NCBI GenBank assembly: GCA_003990745.1
Contig: RBNI01002947.1
Span: 1-17,071, forward strand
Source of the DNA: Jimgerdemannia flammicorona
Taxonomy: Eukaryota; Mucoromycota; Endogonomycetes; Endogonales; Endogonaceae
Direction: 5' to 3'
Length of the DNA: 17,071 nt
Shown here: piece after piece, positions 16,424 through 17,071 of the stretch
How positions within the stretch are numbered: the first letter of the stretch is position 1
Layout: each line of letters opens with the position of its first letter
Position numbers and translations under genes: made by a program
The notes under the pieces: model-generated
What the model was told of the DNA's origin: nothing
Database searches by the model: none
The model's input: the letters and a program-made list of their open reading frames with translations, nothing else

Positions 16424-16429
16424 AATAAA
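16424..16429 (+). terminator. Possible polyadenylation signal
   Basis: AATAAA about 180 nt downstream of the proposed stop of the PD-(D/E)XK-like gene, embedded in an A-run. Weak on its own in AT-rich DNA. Confidence 0.25.
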
Positions 16430-17037
16430 GGGGATGGTCAGAGGTTAGAACATTAGAATCCGAAGGAAGGCACAGGGCCCAGATCACTCCAACAGAGGTA
16501 GCACTGAGAGCCTACTTTCATCAGTCTGTAAGTTCTTGCTCTTTATATTCATCTATGTCATCCAGTATTTAATGTCAGTATTTGACATCATCAATCATAG
16601 TATAGCTCTCTTTTTTCATGCATTCTGATGTGACCAAATTTTAAATATAATTCAAACTATACATAATTTGAATAACACAAGACAATATGTGATAATAAAT
16701 AAATTATCTTATAATATATTATTGCACTATAAACTTCTACTGACATTTATAAATACTGACATATAATATAGTTATGGTAATATTTTTCTCATTGTGATCA
16801 AGTATATTATTATTAAAGATACAAGTATCTATTAATCATTATAAGTAACTTTGATACCAACTTACTATTTGTCATATAGAGTGAACATCATCAGCAAATA
16901 AACAATATGGATCTATATATAGATAAAGCTTATATTATTATTTTCTGTCTAGTAATATTTATAATAGTAGTATATGTTATATAATTTTATTTATCTATAT
17001 ATATCATCTAGTATTTGACATCATCAAACATAGTATA

Positions 17038-17040
<3 letters not shown>
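16430..17040. other. AT-rich region without a gene; short repeats
   Basis: No credible frame on either strand. It contains the 28-bp direct repeat described separately and a 12-bp inverted repeat, ATGTCAGTATTT at 16572-16583 and AAATACTGACAT at 16751-16762, whose arms are 167 bp apart. CpG is again very rare after about 16470. Confidence 0.5.
16578..16605. repeat. 28-bp direct repeat, copy 1 (copy 2 at 17011-17038)
   Basis: GTATTTGACATCATCAATCA followed by TAGTATAG here matches GTATTTGACATCATCAAACA followed by TAGTATAG at 17011-17038, with a single mismatch over 28 bp. Both are preceded by TCATCYAGTATTT-like sequence (16558 and 17003), so the similarity is slightly longer in copy 1 as an internal duplication. 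Copy 2 is followed at once by TA and T31. Confidence 0.8.

Positions 17041-17071
<31 letters not shown>
17041..17071. repeat. T31 homopolymer at the window edge
   Basis: Thirty-one T to the last base, so the true length is unknown. It may be the tail of a further minus-strand retroelement lying beyond the window; the same relationship of flank and T-tract is seen at 4885. Confidence 0.5.

Overview
The window looks like an AT-rich, transposon-laden piece of a fungal nuclear genome. It holds a decayed non-LTR retrotransposon of about 5.9 kb, a hAT transposase remnant, an LTR-like block, many long A/T homopolymers, a 71-nt intron of fungal type (GTATGT...TAG), and a gene resembling the PD-(D/E)XK nuclease-fold families seen expanded in some fungal genomes. 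I cannot name the species. No rRNA, tRNA, CRISPR or bacterial-type operon was seen.

Layout. (1) 1-2880 is a graveyard: a coding-like tract full of stops (1-540), an LTR-like block with a TATA box and AATAAA (about 716-1067), the C-terminal dimerisation segment of a hAT transposase (1422-1586), a degenerate minisatellite of about 73-90 bp units (1678-2397), and a second decayed coding-like tract. (2) 2881-4740 is AT-rich with no recognisable gene. (3) 4885-10789 is a near full-length LINE on the minus strand: poly(A) tail (read as T at 4885-4930), ORF2 (endonuclease, linker, reverse transcriptase, C-terminal region; 8670 down to 5081), a 30-nt spacer, and ORF1 (about 10522 down to 8701). It is broken by nonsense codons and frameshifts. 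(4) 10797-12780 is AT-rich, with homopolymers, one unidentified decayed coding tract, and a clean 7 x 14 bp array running into A44. (5) About 12780-16250 has clearly different composition (CpG common, mixed bases). It carries weak hypothetical coding segments, two more short tandem arrays (29 bp x 5; 36-39 bp x 3), and the PD-(D/E)XK-like gene with a CRE-like promoter site, an acidic tract, two opposite 1-nt frame changes and a terminal intron. (6) 16430-17071 returns to AT-rich sequence with a 28-bp direct repeat, one copy abutting a terminal T31.

The mobile parts do not work together as a system; they are separate insertions at different stages of decay. The clearest biological signal is an A/T-rich, CpG-poor transposon compartment meeting a CpG-containing compartment near 12.78 kb. 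Its nonsense and missense changes fit cytosine deamination (CpA to TpA and CpG to TpG), as expected from RIP or methylation-driven decay. I saw no convincing undescribed system. The items most worth a second look are the array-plus-homopolymer junctions and the frame structure of the PD-(D/E)XK-like gene.
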